NCBI RefSeq assembly: GCF_003074055.1
Contig: NZ_CP029043.1
Location: forward strand, 4,332,501 to 4,396,500
DNA: 64,000 bases
Direction: 5' to 3'
Source: Streptomyces nigra
GTDB taxonomy: Bacteria; Actinomycetota; Actinomycetes; Streptomycetales; Streptomycetaceae
The position numbers were made by a program, and so were the translations under genes. Within the stretch, counting starts at the first letter, position 1. Each line of letters starts with the position of its first letter. The notes beneath the pieces are model-generated. The model was given only the letters and a program-made list of their open reading frames with translations. It did not search any database and was not told where the DNA came from. Shown piece by piece: positions 29,953-38,252 of this stretch.

Positions 29953-30687
29953 CTAGTAGGGGCCGTTCACGTTGTCGATCGAGCCGTAGCGCGCGGCCGC
30001 GTAGTTGCACGCGGCCGTGATGTTCGCGACCGGGTCGAAGGGGTCGTACGCGGTGCCCGCCACGTGGTACGCCGCGAAGGTCGGGTCGATGACCTGGAGC
30101 AGGCCCTTGGACGGGGTGCCCGCGACGGCGTTGGAGTCCCAGTTGTTGATGGCGGCCGGGTTGCCCGAGGACTCCCGCATGATGTTGCGGTGGATGCCCT
30201 CGTAGCTGCCGGGGATCCCCTTCTGCGCCATGATGTCCAGCGCCTCGCGGATCCAGCCGTCGAGGTTGTTCGCGTAGGTCTTCGCGGAGGCCTGGGTGGC
30301 CTGGGCGACGGCGGACTTCTTGACGGGGGCGGACGCGGTGTTCGCCTTGGCAGGCGTGGCCTTCTTCGTGGCGCGGACCTTCAGGTCGACACCCGGGTGG
30401 ATCAGCCGGGGGTTGTCGCCGATGGCCTTGCGGTTGTCCTTGTAGAGCTGACGCCAGCCGCCCTTGGCGTCGTAGCGGTCGGCGATCCCGTAGAGGGTGT
30501 CGCCCTTCTTGGTGGTGTAGCTGACCGAGCCGGTCTTGGCCACGGTGGAGACCTTGGCGGGCTCGGCGGCGCTCGCGGTGGTGGCGCCCAGCAGGGGGAG
30601 CGCGAGGGCGGCGGTACCGGTGCCGGCGGCGATGACGCGGCGGGCGAGCGGGCTGGTACGGGTGCGGCGGTGCTTGCCTCGGGACAT
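29953..30687 (-). CDS. Secreted LysM-domain transglycosylase (Rpf/SLT-like cell-wall hydrolase)
   Basis: The 244-residue protein has a basic start and signal peptide (RRVIAAGTGTAALALPLLGATTASA-AEP), a LysM domain (SVSYTTKKGDTLYGIADRYDAKGGWRQLY, then HPGVDLKV) that binds glycan strands, a Lys/Ala linker, and a C-terminal lysozyme-like transglycosylase domain with the catalytic Glu in NIMRESSGNPAAINNWD and GLLQVIDPTFAAY. It should cut peptidoglycan outside the cell during growth, germination or sporulation. ATG 30687 is 20 or so bases past a ydaO-type riboswitch, so expression probably responds to cyclic di-AMP. In-frame sequence upstream of this ATG is the riboswitch, not protein. Confidence 0.92.
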   Translation of the reverse strand: MSRGKHRRTRTSPLARRVIAAGTGTAALALPLLGATTASAAEPAKVSTVAKTGSVSYTTKKGDTLYGIADRYDAKGGWRQLYKDNRKAIGDNPRLIHPGVDLKVRATKKATPAKANTASAPVKKSAVAQATQASAKTYANNLDGWIREALDIMAQKGIPGSYEGIHRNIMRESSGNPAAINNWDSNAVAGTPSKGLLQVIDPTFAAYHVAGTAYDPFDPVANITAACNYAAARYGSIDNVNGPY

Positions 30688-30704
30688 GGCGCTGTTCGTT
30701 CCTC

Positions 30705-30866
30705 TCCGGCGCCTGCGAGGTGAGCTGTCGGGTTCGGGCGGGAGATGCCCGGTCGTGTCGTCGTGGGACGACGCGACTTCACCCCTAGCCGGACCGGGCG
30801 CCATCAAGGCGTCCGGTACGGCGACTTACCTGGGTCCCCCGCTCCTGCCGTGCGTGAGTGCGTAGG
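30705..30866 (-). ncRNA. ydaO/yuaA-type c-di-AMP riboswitch
   Basis: Read on the minus strand, the leader has the conserved blocks of this class in order: GCGGGGGACCCAGGTAAG, then AGGGGTGAAGTCGCG, then CTCCCGCCCGAACCCGACAG followed by CTCACCTCGCAGGCG. These match my memory of the ydaO consensus, including the CCCGACAGCTnACCTCG core near the 3' end. The ATG of the LysM transglycosylase follows directly. In Streptomyces and relatives this riboswitch class is known to sit before cell-wall hydrolase genes, where c-di-AMP binding lowers expression. Exact boundaries are approximate. Confidence 0.9.
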
Positions 30867-30914
30867 TGGATGACTCGGGCGGCGGCAGGATTCGGCGTCC
30901 GCCCGACAGAGCGG

Positions 30915-30944
30915 AACGTATGCGAGAGCACATGTCGGGAACAA
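30915..30944 (-). promoter_or_regulatory. Candidate promoter for the riboswitch and LysM gene
   Basis: On the minus strand TTGTTC (30939-30944) and TACGTT (30915-30920) are 18 bases apart. The start point would fall about 40 bases before the riboswitch core. Confidence 0.5.
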
Positions 30945-31622
30945 GTGCCGCAGACACCTGACGTGCTAGTTGACCATGGTCTGGGGCGTATGGGGTACTT
31001 GATCCTTTGCGGTTGCCAACGCTCAACTCGCTTTTGTCGTAAGGCGACGAAGGGGTCCGGCGGGAAGGGGTGGGGGGCGGCGTCGCGTGACCCAACTCAC
31101 GGCGATCACAACAACGGCAAATCGGGCAATGGCTCCAACTCCCCGTTTATTGCCTGCTCGTCGGACGGGCCTCGTCAGCTCGCCTATCTGTCCCTTGAGT
31201 TCGGAAAGTCCGTTTTGCGGATACGTCGGGGAACCTCGCGTGCCGTGCATGTCGTTGAGTGGGTGTCGGGCGCGGGGGTGTGCGGGTGCCGAGTGGCCGG
31301 ACAGGGCGGAGGTGGCGGAGAGGGCGTCTCCGGGGCGGGCCGGGGTAGACGGGCTGCCGTACGGAGCGGGTCCGTGATCGGCGATGCGGAGTGGCGGGTG
31401 CCAGCGTGGCTACACACAGTGACATGCCGATAAATCGATGAATCTCCACCCTTATCAGGTGATCGAAAAACATACCGACCGTGGACCGATGTCGCCCGTG
31501 GTGGACGGGTGGGCGGCATCGGTGATCGAAACGTGACCGGATACGCTGACTTGAGTGATGGCAGCGACCTATCGACAAACCGTGTAACCAGCCGAAAGAC
31601 ACCAGCAGACAGGAGACCCCTC
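30945..31622. other. Intergenic region upstream of the polyprenyl diphosphate synthase
   Basis: About 680 bases between the divergent LysM and polyprenyl synthase genes. I see no gene with normal Streptomyces codon use. There is an AT-rich patch at 31428-31480 and a weak -10 (TACGCT, 31542-31547). AGGAGA at 31610-31615 serves the GTG at 31623. Confidence 0.5.
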
Positions 31623-32633
31623 GTGACCGTCGTCGGGCCGTTCGGGCTGAGCGTGCGGGACCAGGCTCTGGAAGCCGATGTCCAGGCCGGATTGGCGGCT
31701 GTCGAGGAGGGACTGCTCGAAGCCACCAAGAGTGAGGTCCCCTTCATCACCGAGGCCGCCCAGCATCTGGTGCGGGCGGGCGGGAAGCGCTTCAGGCCAC
31801 TGCTGGTGATGCTCGCCGCGCGCTTCGGGGACCCGTATGCCCCGGGGATCGTGCCGTCGGCCGTGGTGGTGGAGCTGACGCATCTGGCGACGCTGTACCA
31901 CGACGACGTGATGGACGAGGCCGAGGTCCGGCGCGGGGTGGACAGCGCGAACACCCGCTGGGGGAACTCCGTCGCGGTCCTGACCGGCGACTTCCTCTTC
32001 GCGCGCGCCTCGCACATCCTGGCCGACCTCGGGCCGGAGGCGGTGCGGGTGCAGGCCGAGGCGTTCGAGCGGCTGGTCACCGGGCAGATCCTGGAGACGG
32101 CCGGGCCGCAGGACGGCCGGGACCCCGTGGAGCACTATCTCGATGTGCTGAGCGGCAAGACCGGCTCGCTGGTCGCGGTGTCCTGCCGCTTCGGGGCGAT
32201 GATGTCGGGCGCCGACGAGACCGTGGTCGACGTGCTCACGCAGTACGGCGAGCGGCTCGGGGTCGCCTTCCAGCTGGCGGACGACGTCCTGGACATCGCG
32301 AGCGACTCCCATGAGTCCGGCAAGACGCCCGGCACCGATCTGCGCGAGGGCATCCCGACGCTGCCGGTGCTGCGGCTGCGCGAGCGTGCGGAGCGCCTGG
32401 GGCTGCCGGAGGACATCGCCCTGTGCGAGCTGCTGGACTCCGACCTCAGCGACGACGACCGGCTCGCCGAGGCGCTGGCCGCCCTGCGCGGGCACCCGGC
32501 GCTGGAGCAGGCGCGCCGGGACACCGTCCGCTACGCGGAGGACGCGCGTGCCGCGCTGGCGCCGCTGCCGGAGAACGACGCGAAGGCCGCGCTGATGGAG
32601 CTGTGCGACGCCGTGGTGCACCGGGCCGGCTGA
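31623..32633 (+). CDS. Polyprenyl (hepta/nonaprenyl) diphosphate synthase
   Basis: This all-trans prenyltransferase builds the long isoprenoid tail of menaquinone from isopentenyl diphosphate. The 336-residue protein has GGKRFRPLLVML, the first Asp-rich motif LYHDDVMDEAEVRRG, the GTGxxLE-like QILETAG region, and the second Asp-rich motif FQLADDVLDIASD. Residues just before the first Asp motif are small and medium-sized (THLATLYHDD), which suits a long-chain product. Chain length cannot be fixed from sequence; MK-9 is usual in Streptomyces. The GTG at 31623 follows AGGAGA; an upstream in-frame extension to 31509 has no homologous look. Confidence 0.92.
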   Translation: MTVVGPFGLSVRDQALEADVQAGLAAVEEGLLEATKSEVPFITEAAQHLVRAGGKRFRPLLVMLAARFGDPYAPGIVPSAVVVELTHLATLYHDDVMDEAEVRRGVDSANTRWGNSVAVLTGDFLFARASHILADLGPEAVRVQAEAFERLVTGQILETAGPQDGRDPVEHYLDVLSGKTGSLVAVSCRFGAMMSGADETVVDVLTQYGERLGVAFQLADDVLDIASDSHESGKTPGTDLREGIPTLPVLRLRERAERLGLPEDIALCELLDSDLSDDDRLAEALAALRGHPALEQARRDTVRYAEDARAALAPLPENDAKAALMELCDAVVHRAG

Positions 32634-32677
32634 GGCGCTCGGCCCCCCACCCCGTCGCACCCTCGCAACGTCCACTC

Positions 32678-32699
32678 CCTCGACCCCTACGGGTCGGGG
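32678..32699 (+). terminator. Hairpin terminator after the polyprenyl synthase
   Basis: CCTCGACCC and GGGTCGGGG form a 9-base stem (one G-T pair) around CTAC, about 45 bases after the stop. The flanks carry a short direct repeat CGTCCACYCC. Confidence 0.65.
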
Positions 32700-32923
32700 G
32701 ACGTCCACCCCTCCGGCGTCATACCGCAGGTGTACGCGGAGTTGGCTCCGCAGGTTGACGAAACTCCCTGCCCGATTTGGTCAGATGGACATCACGGAAA
32801 CCCCAGTCCTCACCGGTTCGGGTGAGAATGGCGGCCTCAGGGGTGGACGGATGCCGGGTCGGGAGACCCACGGGCGCGAAGACGGAACGGACGGCCGCCG
32901 CCGACGACGGAGGTAGGGCACAC

Positions 32924-34183
32924 ATGGCACCGTACGAAGTCGACGACAGTACGACCGCAGGGGAGGGCGACGACTCGCGTGCGGGCCGGCGCAGGGCCGC
33001 ACGGTACGTCGTCCCGGTCACGGTGGTGGGGATCGCCGCGGCGACGATCGGGCTGGTCCCGGCGCTCGCCGACGCCGGGGACCCGGACCTGCCGGAGATC
33101 ACGGCGCAGCAACTGATCGAGAAGATCGCCGAGTCGGACGTCCAGCAGCTGTCCGGCACCTTCAAGATCACGACGGATCTGGGGCTGCCCGACCTCGGCG
33201 GCCTGGAGTCGAGCCTCACCTCGGGCATCACGGGGTCGGGATCGGGCGACGGTTCCTCCGCCGACCCGTCGGCCAGGCTGACCGAACTGGCGTCCGGCAC
33301 TCACACCCTGCGCGTCGCCGTCGACGGCGAGGACCGGCAGAAGCTGTCCCTCGTGGACAACGGCTCCGAGTACAGCCTCATCCACAACGGCAAGGACGTC
33401 TGGGGCTACGACAGCAAGTCCGACGAGGTCTTCCACGGCACCGCCGACGACGCGGAGCGGAAGAGCATGGGCAGGTCCGAGGAGGTCCCGGCCAGCCCCA
33501 AGGAGCTCACCGAGGAGGCGCTGAAGGCGGTCGACGACACGACGTCGGTCACCGTCGACGGCACCGCGCACGTCGCCGGCCGGGACGCCTACCGGCTGCT
33601 CATCAAGCCGAAGCAGTCGGGCACCACGGTCGGCGCGATCACCGTGGCGGTGGACGCGAAGACCGGGCTGCCGCTGAAGTTCACGCTGACCCCGGCCGGC
33701 GGTGGCTCCGCCGTGGTCGACGCCGGTTTCACGCAGGTCAGCTTCGCCAAGCCCGCCGCCTCCACCTTCGACTTCACCCCGCCCAAGGGGGCGAAGGTCA
33801 CCGAGGAGGGCGAGTCGGCCGGGGACGAGGGCGACGCCCGCAAGGAGTTCGACAAGGAGCTGGAGAAGGGCTTCGGCTCCAAGGCGCCCGCGCCCGGTCA
33901 CTCCGGCAAGGGGGCCGAAGGCGGTCCCGAGATCATCGGCGAGGGCTGGAACACGGTGGCGGTCTTCGACACCGGCGGCACCGGCGTTCCGTCCGGGTCC
34001 GAGGTCGGCGGCGACCTGGGCGGGTTCCTCGACTCGCTGGGCGACAAGGCCGGCGGGAAGTTCGGCTCGGGCACGGTCTTCTCGACTCGCCTGATCAACG
34101 CCCTGATCACCGACGACGGCAAGGTCTACGTCGGCGCGGTCGACAAGGCCACGCTCGTGAAGGCGGCCGACTCGGCCGAGTAG
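32924..34183 (+). CDS. LolA-like secreted or membrane-anchored protein
   Basis: The 419-residue protein has a basic N-terminus and one hydrophobic segment (YVVPVTVVGIAAATIGLVPALA) that is either a signal peptide or an anchor. The following domain (ITAQQLIEKIAESDVQQLSG, SLVDNGSEYSLIHNGKDVWGYD, TVDGTAHVAGRDAYRLLIKPK, GAITVAVDAKTGLPLKFTL) has the pattern of LolA/LppX-fold lipid-binding proteins. The last 80 residues (EGWNTVAVFDTGG to the end) form a separate small domain. Actinobacterial members have no known partner LolB and their cargo is unknown. ATG 32924 follows GGAGGTAGGG. A terminator hairpin follows the gene. Confidence 0.8.
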   Translation: MAPYEVDDSTTAGEGDDSRAGRRRAARYVVPVTVVGIAAATIGLVPALADAGDPDLPEITAQQLIEKIAESDVQQLSGTFKITTDLGLPDLGGLESSLTSGITGSGSGDGSSADPSARLTELASGTHTLRVAVDGEDRQKLSLVDNGSEYSLIHNGKDVWGYDSKSDEVFHGTADDAERKSMGRSEEVPASPKELTEEALKAVDDTTSVTVDGTAHVAGRDAYRLLIKPKQSGTTVGAITVAVDAKTGLPLKFTLTPAGGGSAVVDAGFTQVSFAKPAASTFDFTPPKGAKVTEEGESAGDEGDARKEFDKELEKGFGSKAPAPGHSGKGAEGGPEIIGEGWNTVAVFDTGGTGVPSGSEVGGDLGGFLDSLGDKAGGKFGSGTVFSTRLINALITDDGKVYVGAVDKATLVKAADSAE

Positions 34184-34199
34184 CTCCGCGAAGTGAGAT

Positions 34200-34236
34200 G
34201 ACTGCGGCCCGGCCCCCCGTGGGTCGGGCCGCAGTC
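34200..34236. terminator. Bidirectional hairpin terminator
   Basis: GACTGCGGCCCG (34200-34211) pairs perfectly with 34225-34236 over 12 bases. It lies between the LolA-like gene and the convergent FMN reductase gene. Confidence 0.85.
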
Positions 34237-34252
34237 GTACCGGGTGCAGCGG

Positions 34253-34843
34253 TCAGGCGGCCCGGTCCTCGTACGCGAAGCGTGCGAGCGGTGCCTCCTG
34301 GGCGAAGAAGGTCTTCGCCCGGCTCAGCGCCTCCTCGTCCCGCAGTACGTCGCCGGGCTTGCTGCCGTTGCCGAGCAGCACCCCGCCGAACCGCATCCCC
34401 ATGTAGGCGGCCGAGTTGCTGAGGGTGCCGATCAGCGGATCGGCGACCACCTGCTCGTCGTGGGCGAGTGCGGTGACGCCCCAGAGGGTGCGCCCGGCCA
34501 GGGTGGCCTTGAAGTCGAGGCCGGGGGTGCGCAGCCAGCCCGACCAGTGGTCGAGGTAGCGCTTGACGTGCGCGGACACCGCGTACCAGTACAACGGCGA
34601 GACGATCACGACGTCCGTGGCCGCGAGCGTGGCGTCCAGCAGGAGCGCGACGTTCCCCTCCGTCGGCCGCACATGGTCGCTGTCGTGGCGCAGATCCTCG
34701 AAGTCGGGCAGCGGGTGGGCCGCGAGGTCGATCCACTGCTGTTCCACGCCCTCGGGCAGTTGCTCGGCGGCGCGGCGGGCCAGCAGTTCGGTGTTGCCGT
34801 CCGGACGGCTGCTGCCGAGGACGAACAGGAAGCGGCGGGTCAT
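34253..34843 (-). CDS. NAD(P)H-dependent FMN reductase / flavodoxin-fold oxidoreductase
   Basis: This 196-residue flavodoxin-fold protein starts RRFLFVLGSSRPDGNTELLA, the FMN phosphate-binding loop, and has IVSPLYWYAVSAHVKRYLDHW, the usual NAD(P)H-dependent reductase signature. It would reduce FMN or quinones using NAD(P)H in the cytosol. A near-consensus promoter lies 40-70 bases upstream. Substrate unknown. Confidence 0.88.
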   Translation of the reverse strand: MTRRFLFVLGSSRPDGNTELLARRAAEQLPEGVEQQWIDLAAHPLPDFEDLRHDSDHVRPTEGNVALLLDATLAATDVVIVSPLYWYAVSAHVKRYLDHWSGWLRTPGLDFKATLAGRTLWGVTALAHDEQVVADPLIGTLSNSAAYMGMRFGGVLLGNGSKPGDVLRDEEALSRAKTFFAQEAPLARFAYEDRAA

Positions 34844-34884
34844 CGGTCCCCCAGGTGATGTGCACGGCGATTAAGTGCCTCTGC

Positions 34885-34913
34885 ATTATATGCGTGTGCA
34901 TGTAGCTGTCCAG
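34885..34913 (-). promoter_or_regulatory. Near-consensus promoter for the FMN reductase
   Basis: On the minus strand CTGGAC (34908-34913) and a perfect TATAAT (34885-34890) are 17 bases apart. A TATAAT box is unusual at this GC content. It overlaps the last codons of the upstream amidase gene, so the reductase has its own promoter. Confidence 0.7.
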
Positions 34914-36130
34914 GGACCCAGAACGCCCTCGGCCGCCTCCGCCACCGCGAGGAGGGAGGCCTCCCGGCCGTGCGCCGCCACCAGATGCAGCCCCACCGGG
35001 CAGCCGTCCGGCCCGAATCCGGCCGGTACGCTGATCGCCGGATGCCCGCTCAGGTTGAACGCCCAGGTGAGCGCGGTGGAGTACCGGTCGCCTGGACCCT
35101 CGTGACCGTGCGGCGGGGTGGGGGCCGTCGGCGTCAGAAGCAGGCGGGTGCGGTCGAAGAGGGCGGCGAGGCGACGGTCGTTGACGGCCCGGATGTGCCC
35201 GGCGGCCTTGGGGGAGGAGTCCGCGTCGGGCCTGCGCAGGGCGAGCCATGCCGGGGCCGGGTCCTTCAGCCGGAAGGGGTGCTCCGTATCCACGAGCCGG
35301 ACGACACCGGCCTCGGCGAGCCGCGCGGTGGCGGCGTGCGCCACCGCCACGACCTCCGGATCGGGGCAGGCGAAACCGAGGTCGGGGGACCAGAGGGCGG
35401 TGGGTGCGGGCGGCTCGGGTGGGATGGCCGACTCGGGTGGCTCGAACGCGCGGGGGCGCGTGTCTCCCGCCATCACGCCCCAGTACGCCGCCGCGTCCGC
35501 CACGCGCCGCGTGAGTACCCCGGGCGCCATGAGCCCGGTGGGATCCGTGGTGGGGAAGCGGCCGTTGGTCACCTTCAGGCCGACGCCCCCGCACCACGCG
35601 GCCGGAATCCGTACCGACCCGGCGCCGTCGTTCCCCGTGGCGAGCGGCACCAGCCCCGCCCCGACCGCCGCCGCCGAACCGGCCGACGAGCCGCCCGGCG
35701 TACGGTCGGGCCGCCAGGGATTGACCGTACGGCCGTACCGTCCCGCACCCCAGGTCTGCCACGGGGTCCCCGGCCCCGGTACGGACGTCGCGCCGACCGG
35801 CACGCATCCCGCCGCGAGCAATGGGCCCGCCGTACGCAGCCCGTGTCGGCCTTTCACCCCGATCGGGACTCCGGCCAGCGGCAGGTGTTCGCCCGCGTCG
35901 ATCCGGGCGTCCACCTCGCGGGCGCACTCCAGTGCCCGTTCGTCCCACACCTCGGCGAAGGCGGACAGGGCGCGGTCGAGGCGCTCGATCCGGGCGAGGG
36001 CGTCCGTGGTCACGTCGACCGCGCGCACGGTCCCCGCCCGGACGGCCGAGGCGATCGACACGGCTGAGCGAGCCGAGATCGGGGGCTGGGAGCCGGGCTC
36101 CTCGGATGTGGTGGGGCTGCGGCCCGGCAT
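34886..36130 (-). CDS. Amidase signature family hydrolase
   Basis: Amidase-signature enzymes hydrolyse amide bonds with a Ser-cisSer-Lys triad. All three residues are visible in the 414-residue protein: Lys in AGVPIGVKGRHGL, the cis-Ser in RTPGGSSAGSAAAVGAG, and the nucleophile Ser in GNDGAGSVRIPAAWCGGVGLK. Full length for a short member; substrate unknown. The ATG at 36130 is 3 bases after the stop of the ParA-like gene, so the two form an operon. Confidence 0.9.
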   Translation of the reverse strand: MPGRSPTTSEEPGSQPPISARSAVSIASAVRAGTVRAVDVTTDALARIERLDRALSAFAEVWDERALECAREVDARIDAGEHLPLAGVPIGVKGRHGLRTAGPLLAAGCVPVGATSVPGPGTPWQTWGAGRYGRTVNPWRPDRTPGGSSAGSAAAVGAGLVPLATGNDGAGSVRIPAAWCGGVGLKVTNGRFPTTDPTGLMAPGVLTRRVADAAAYWGVMAGDTRPRAFEPPESAIPPEPPAPTALWSPDLGFACPDPEVVAVAHAATARLAEAGVVRLVDTEHPFRLKDPAPAWLALRRPDADSSPKAAGHIRAVNDRRLAALFDRTRLLLTPTAPTPPHGHEGPGDRYSTALTWAFNLSGHPAISVPAGFGPDGCPVGLHLVAAHGREASLLAVAEAAEGVLGPWTATCTRI

Positions 36131-36133
36131 GGG

Positions 36134-36670
36134 TCAGCGCCCGTGGCCGGTCAACCGCGCCAGCACCTCCGTCTGCCGAGGTGGCGGGGCCGGAGGGCCG
36201 GGCGGATCGCCGAGCCGCCAGTCCGGCACCCACGGCACCCGGTACACGTCGATCACCGATTCGAGTGCGCTGACGCGCTCGGCGAGGGGGCGCGGCAGCC
36301 GGCCAGGAGCGTCCGCGACCAGCACGACGCCTTCGAGGTCCAGCCCCTGCGGAGCCGCCCCGCGCCGGAAGAGGTCGAGGGCGCCGGGCACGGCGGCCAG
36401 CCCGGACGCGTGGGTCCGCGCGACGAGCAGCACCGAGCGCGGGTCGTGCGGGCCGGGCCAGTTCCGCCCGCAGTCCTGGCCGCCGTACACCGTCGCGAGG
36501 GTCGTGACGCCCGCCCCGCCGTGCAGGCCGATCCAGGAGAAGCGCCGGGGGGTGCGGGAGGAGGGTGGGGACGGGGGCGGCGGTTCGTCGGGAAGGGGGA
36601 CCGGTCCGCGCAGCCAGATCTCCGGGCCCCGGCCGGACGGCCCCTGCTGTTCCCGCATGTCGGTGCGCAT
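36134..36670 (-). CDS. ParA/MinD-like protein with a degenerate P-loop (uncharacterised)
   Basis: I do not know a function for this 178-residue protein. After a Pro-rich, disordered first 40 residues comes a Rossmann-like core: FSWIGLHGGAGVTTLATVYG aligns with the deviant Walker A of ParA/MinD (KGGxGKTT), but both lysines are lost (His and Val instead). VLLVARTHASGLAAVPGAL and GLDLEGVVLVADAPGRLP resemble later ParA strands, and VIDVYRVPWVPDWR resembles the C-terminal strand. It would thus be a nucleotide-binding relative that cannot hydrolyse ATP in the normal way. ATG 36670 has a strong GGAGGAG site. It is in an operon with the amidase and divergent from the helical-repeat gene. Confidence 0.7.
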   Translation of the reverse strand: MRTDMREQQGPSGRGPEIWLRGPVPLPDEPPPPSPPSSRTPRRFSWIGLHGGAGVTTLATVYGGQDCGRNWPGPHDPRSVLLVARTHASGLAAVPGALDLFRRGAAPQGLDLEGVVLVADAPGRLPRPLAERVSALESVIDVYRVPWVPDWRLGDPPGPPAPPPRQTEVLARLTGHGR

Positions 36671-36728
36671 GCCCGCGCTCCTCCCTCGTCACGCCATGAT
36701 CCCGGTGTGGGGGAGGCATGAGAACGCC

Positions 36729-36917
36729 GTGACGTGGCACAAGCTCCTGGAACGAGTCTGTGACGTCCCGGTGACGCCCGCGCCGCCCGCGGCCGGAGAG
36801 ACTCGACAGTACGCGTACGACGTGTCCGGCGTTGACGAGGTGTTCGACGTCGACGACGTGTTCGACGTCCACGATGTGTCCGACCTGAACGACCGCCTGC
36901 CCGGCGCATGCGAGTGA
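36729..36917 (+). CDS. Possible small acidic protein, 62 residues
   Basis: An open frame GTG 36729 to TGA 36917 ends 7 bases before the ATG of the next gene, whose ribosome site AGGAAG directly follows this stop. About 87% of third codon positions are G or C. The C-terminal half is an acidic repeat, VDEVFDVDDVFDVHDVSDLND, encoded by an 18-base tandem repeat. No family is recognised. A four-codon frame (ATGAGAACGCCGTGA) overlaps its start. It could be a real leader gene or a chance open frame. Confidence 0.4.
   Translation: MTWHKLLERVCDVPVTPAPPAAGETRQYAYDVSGVDEVFDVDDVFDVHDVSDLNDRLPGACE
36831..36890 (+). repeat. 18-base tandem repeat, three units
   Basis: Units GACGAGGTGTTCGACGTC, GACGACGTGTTCGACGTC and a degenerate third, in frame with the small acidic open frame. 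Confidence 0.7.
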
Positions 36918-36924
36918 GGAAGCG

Positions 36925-38244
36925 ATGTCTCGTCTCAGCCGCGTGATGAAGCGGGAACAGAAACGTGCCGCGTCCGCCGAGGGATCCGTGGCGCCGGCGC
37001 CGATCGACGTACGCGTCCCGGTCGCCGGGCCCGGCGCGTCGATCGGCGGCGTGCCCGTCACCGCGGCGCCGGGCGAGGAGATCCAGCGGGCCGTGCTGAC
37101 CCACCTGCACCGGATCGCCGTGGCCGCCGGGCACCCGGTGCACGCGATGGTCCACGACGAGCGCATCGGGTACGTCGTGCCGCTGTGCGTGGAGCAGGAC
37201 GGTTCCAGCCGCTACACCGCCGAGCCGTTGCGCACGGAGCCCGCACGCGTACCCGACGCGCCGGGTGTGTCGGTGCCGCCCGCCTCTTCCGTCGTGGAAC
37301 CCGAGGAGGACCGGGCCACGCGGGTCCTCCGGCCACGGAGGGCGCCCGAGCCGGACGCGCCGCCCACGTTCCGGCTGCGTACGGTGTCCCGGCGGACGGA
37401 TGACGCGGCTTCCGGCACGGTCGCGGCCCCGCTGGGGGAGTTCGGGCCACCGCCGGTCATGGACGGCTACGGGCGTGCCGCCGACGCCGGGTCCACGGAC
37501 GCCCCGGCGCCGGGCGCCCGGACTTCGGACGCCTCGGCCCCGGGCGCCCGGGCTTCGGACGCCCGGGCTTCGGACGCCCCGGCTCCGGACGCCCGGACTT
37601 CGGACGTACGCGTGGCGCCGGAGCCGCGACCCCTCCCGACCGCATCCGCCGTATCGGACCCGGAGTCGCTTCCGGTCTCGGCCCCCGAGCCCGCGCCGCC
37701 CCGAGGCTTCGACGCCGTCGCCGAGTCCGTGCTCGACGACGGCGCGCAGTCGCAGCCCGGTGCCGCCGCCGACGTCTCGCCGCTCGCCGGGCCGATGGCG
37801 CGGGTCCACGACGCCGTGCGCGCGGGGCGGACCGCCGAGGCGGCCGAGCTGGTGGGGCGGACGGTGGCCGAGGCTGCCGCCCTGCTGGGCGCCGACCACG
37901 CCGAAGTGCTCCGGATGCGCGAACTCGACGCCTACATCGCCTACTTGGCGGGCGAGCCGGAGCGTGCCTTCGCGCTGGCCCTCGACGTGGCGTGGGCGTA
38001 CCGCCGGGCCGGGGACGCGGAGGCGTCGTACAGCAGCCTCCAGGGCGCGGCCACGGCCTGGCGGGCCGTCCGGGATCCGGCACTGGGCCAGGACCTCGGC
38101 CGGAACCTCCTCGGCCTGTGGAGCGAACTCGTCGCCGAGGGGGTTCCGACCGCCGAGGAGGCCGAGGAGCTGGAGTCGGCCCGGGCCCGTATGGACCGGC
38201 TCGCGGCACGGGCCGCCCGGGCCGACGGAGCGACGGGCGCCTGA
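36925..38244 (+). CDS. Uncharacterised protein with helical (TPR-like) C-terminal domain
   Basis: The 439-residue protein has three parts. Residues 1-100 have a basic start and a conserved-looking domain (PGEEIQRAVLTHLHRIAVAAG, HDERIGYVVPLCVEQDG). Residues about 110-285 are a Pro/Ala/Asp-rich disordered linker with repeats such as APGARTSDASAPGARASDA. Residues 290-430 are all-helical with paired-helix spacing (AGRTAEAAELVGRTVAEAAA, RAFALALDVAWAYRRAGDAE), most like a tetratricopeptide or solenoid fold. It is cytoplasmic, with no membrane span. It is divergent from the degenerate ParA-like gene, a pairing that may be functional. No function can be assigned. Confidence 0.75.
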   Translation: MSRLSRVMKREQKRAASAEGSVAPAPIDVRVPVAGPGASIGGVPVTAAPGEEIQRAVLTHLHRIAVAAGHPVHAMVHDERIGYVVPLCVEQDGSSRYTAEPLRTEPARVPDAPGVSVPPASSVVEPEEDRATRVLRPRRAPEPDAPPTFRLRTVSRRTDDAASGTVAAPLGEFGPPPVMDGYGRAADAGSTDAPAPGARTSDASAPGARASDARASDAPAPDARTSDVRVAPEPRPLPTASAVSDPESLPVSAPEPAPPRGFDAVAESVLDDGAQSQPGAAADVSPLAGPMARVHDAVRAGRTAEAAELVGRTVAEAAALLGADHAEVLRMRELDAYIAYLAGEPERAFALALDVAWAYRRAGDAEASYSSLQGAATAWRAVRDPALGQDLGRNLLGLWSELVAEGVPTAEEAEELESARARMDRLAARAARADGATGA

Positions 38245-38252
38245 TCGCGACG

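Noticed and set aside
30858..31433. 191-codon open frame between the LysM and polyprenyl synthase genes
   Set aside because: Codon use and composition are unlike neighbouring genes; it overlaps the riboswitch promoter and has no domain.
36831..36890. CRISPR-like or regulatory repeat array
   Set aside because: Units are adjacent without spacers and are in frame with an acidic peptide. None of the tandem arrays in the window has the repeat-spacer pattern of CRISPR.
34107..37166. Open frame of 1019 codons on the minus strand
   Set aside because: It is a shadow of the FMN reductase, amidase and ParA-like genes; the translation is Arg/Gly/Pro-rich without domains. Similar shadows (for example 18373-21003 and 14933-17341, minus strand) were rejected for the same reason.
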